A DNA stretch of 64,000 nucleotides from Phytophthora quininea (Eukaryota; Oomycota; Peronosporomycetes; Peronosporales; Peronosporaceae). The position numbers and the translations under genes are program-made. Below, in pieces: positions 62,637 through 64,000 of this stretch; the stretch's first letter is position 1; every line of letters starts with the position of its first letter. The notes under the pieces were generated by a model, which was given only the letters and a program-made list of their open reading frames with translations, searched no databases and was not told the DNA's origin. Location: NCBI GenBank assembly GCA_011947345.1, contig JAAVTG010000711.1:124001-188000 (forward strand). The letters are read 5' to 3'.

Positions 62637-64000
62637 TATTTTCACGTTAGTGAAAATAGCTTTTCAAGTGGAAGGAGAAAATCGAAACCAACGCAGAAGA
62701 CGTAACGACTAAGAGGCCGTAGAGCAGGAGCAGAGTTAGTTTCGATTTACTTCGCCGCGGTTTAAACACAACAACCAAGTTATCAGCTATCTCCAAGATG
62801 GTGCGCCTCTCGTCCCGCTCCTTCCTCTTTCTGTTGCCGGAATTGGTCGAAGAAGACTTCGACTATTCATTCTACGCGAAGGTGCTTCGGATTGAACAAG
62901 ATGTGGTGTCGTATCGGAGACTTGAAGGTGGAGAGGGCACAATTTCCCGTCCCATGGCAGCCGACAACGTGGTCTCAGCGCAAGAGGTAAACAAAGCACA
63001 CAGAAGATCTCTCCTGAGGCGTCCAGTGTCGATGAAGACAGCTGAAGCGGTCCACTATGGACAAGTCGTAGCCGTGGATGGCGACAAGGTATCTGTCCGA
63101 TCTCACGAGCAGCTTTTCTCGGTGTCGTCGGAATCTGTTGCTATCGTTCCACCTGTGGTAGCTCTAACCCTCGAGCACGTTCAGTTCGATTGCAACGACT
63201 GGAGCTCGGATGAAATTGATTTGATCGAATCGTCCATCCTCAATCGGGTTCTTGGGCGCGAAGGGGAGCGCAGTTCTAACAACTTACCAGAAATATTGGA
63301 TGGTTTGATACTAGAAGAGAGCCATCCCTCGTCGGCAAAGGCATGTCGATGGATAGACCCGCGGTCGGGTGAGTTAGTACAGTTCTCGCTACAACACGCA
63401 GTCGACTTTGCATTTTTCGTCGATGGCGGTGTAGCTCCAGTGCCGTCATCGGTAGGGCACTCGTTCTGCCGCCCTCCGGTGGTTGACGTGTCAATTTCAG
63501 AAGGGCCGAGCCTACAAGGTTCGGTCGGTGATGGGAATACACTGTTTGACCCGTTCCAAGATGATGACGATTCTCCACAAGACAGTTCTGAAGCAAACCA
63601 TGCGTCTTCTCGGTCCCAGCCACTCAATCGCGGTGAGAAACGAGCTCATGACTCCTACAGAGACCAAGCTGACATCGGTCGAAAACGACAACGAACAGCT
63701 CTTGACCGTGACGCTCTCATCGTGGAAAAACTCAGTGGCGACCCTGACCTCTTAGAGCGCTTTCTAACTATGAGGCGGCGCACGAATGACTCTGACAGTA
63801 GCCAAGCGCACGTCGCTCAAAACGTCGCTGTGGTTGCAGCAGAGCCAAGATCGATCACTTCCAAGAAGCCGGCAGCAACGTCAAAATACTCTTTCACCCC
63901 CGAGCGGAACAAGTGGACGTTCACGAACGGGTGACCTCAGCAAAGCACAAAGGTAAGTCTGCTACTGTGTTTGTTAAAAGCATGCTACGGTCCGAGCACG
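62637..64000 (+). mobile_element. Third YR retrotransposon, 5' part (runs off the window)
   Basis: Starts with an inverted repeat TATTTTCAC-GTTA-GTGAAAATA (62637-62658), whose left arm is also found at the start of the nested YR element (about 46855). Gag follows. The rest lies beyond 64000. Confidence 0.75.
62798..63934 (+). CDS. YR element Gag (third element), continues beyond the frame break
   Basis: ATG at 62798 (MVRLSSRSFLFLLPELV), 378 codons to a TGA at 63934; homologous to 47017-49083 (WIDPRSGELVQFSLQHAVDFAFFVDGG, GHSFCRPP, FDPFQDDDD, SKYSFTP). After SKYSFTP the homology continues in the next frame (EQVDVHERVTSAKHKGK.A.VFVKS) to the window end, again as if one G were lost from a G-run near 63905. 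Unlike the nested element it has no internal TGA. Confidence 0.82.
   Translation: MVRLSSRSFLFLLPELVEEDFDYSFYAKVLRIEQDVVSYRRLEGGEGTISRPMAADNVVSAQEVNKAHRRSLLRRPVSMKTAEAVHYGQVVAVDGDKVSVRSHEQLFSVSSESVAIVPPVVALTLEHVQFDCNDWSSDEIDLIESSILNRVLGREGERSSNNLPEILDGLILEESHPSSAKACRWIDPRSGELVQFSLQHAVDFAFFVDGGVAPVPSSVGHSFCRPPVVDVSISEGPSLQGSVGDGNTLFDPFQDDDDSPQDSSEANHASSRSQPLNRGEKRAHDSYRDQADIGRKRQRTALDRDALIVEKLSGDPDLLERFLTMRRRTNDSDSSQAHVAQNVAVVAAEPRSITSKKPAATSKYSFTPERNKWTFTNG

Noticed and set aside
1..64000. tRNA or rRNA genes
   Set aside because: No cloverleaf with the conserved GGTTCRA box or rRNA-like stretch was noticed, although a covariance-model scan was not possible.

Overview
The window is nuclear DNA of a plant-pathogenic oomycete, most likely Phytophthora or a close relative. 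The evidence is an RXLR-dEER effector gene (4419-4919), relics of NLP (necrosis- and ethylene-inducing peptide-like) genes, oomycete-type initiator/FPR core promoters, bZIP factors carrying the Cys-for-Asn DNA-contact substitution known from this group, and transposon families typical of these genomes. Only one housekeeping gene is present: the catalytic subunit of DNA polymerase epsilon (22613-29710). Nearly everything else is mobile DNA, recently duplicated gene modules, or their decay products.

Layout. 1-2.4 kb: ankyrin-repeat relic and a decayed bZIP gene. 2.7-4.4 kb: LINE 3' fragment and a 1.08-kb hAT-like element, whose target-site duplication covers the stop codon of the RXLR effector gene next to it. 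8.6-11 kb: Mutator-like (MULE) transposase. 11.7-21.3 kb: one LINE-type relic split by a second copy of the hAT element and by a Harbinger element; the hAT copy was itself entered by a 6.8-kb chromodomain Ty3/gypsy retrotransposon with 153-bp LTRs. 21.4-22.1 kb: NLP pseudogene. 22.6-29.7 kb: POLE. 30.7-62.2 kb: a large imperfect inverted repeat. Each arm carries the module bZIP - Y - X - bZIP, where X and Y are divergent paralogues of an LRR-like family. The right arm is uninterrupted. The left arm holds a 7,390-bp Ngaro-like tyrosine-recombinase (YR) retrotransposon with split direct repeats (33682-41071), and a LINE (about 44.8-53.6 kb) that itself contains a second YR retrotransposon (about 46.85-52.73 kb). 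62.6-64 kb: start of a third YR element.

Two points dominate interpretation. First, almost every reading-frame break, in POLE, in the transposons and between the two repeat arms, is what the loss of one base from a short homopolymer would give. This looks like uncorrected long-read consensus error rather than gene decay, so many 'broken' genes may be intact. Second, the Ngaro-like element is unusual. Its pol has an apparently complete RNase HI domain (D-E-D-D) in front of the reverse transcriptase, while the RNase H domain in the usual place has lost its catalytic residues. Its Gag carries an RS-rich domain, and a 4 x 29-residue repeat precedes the RNase H. The right arm supplies its exact empty site.
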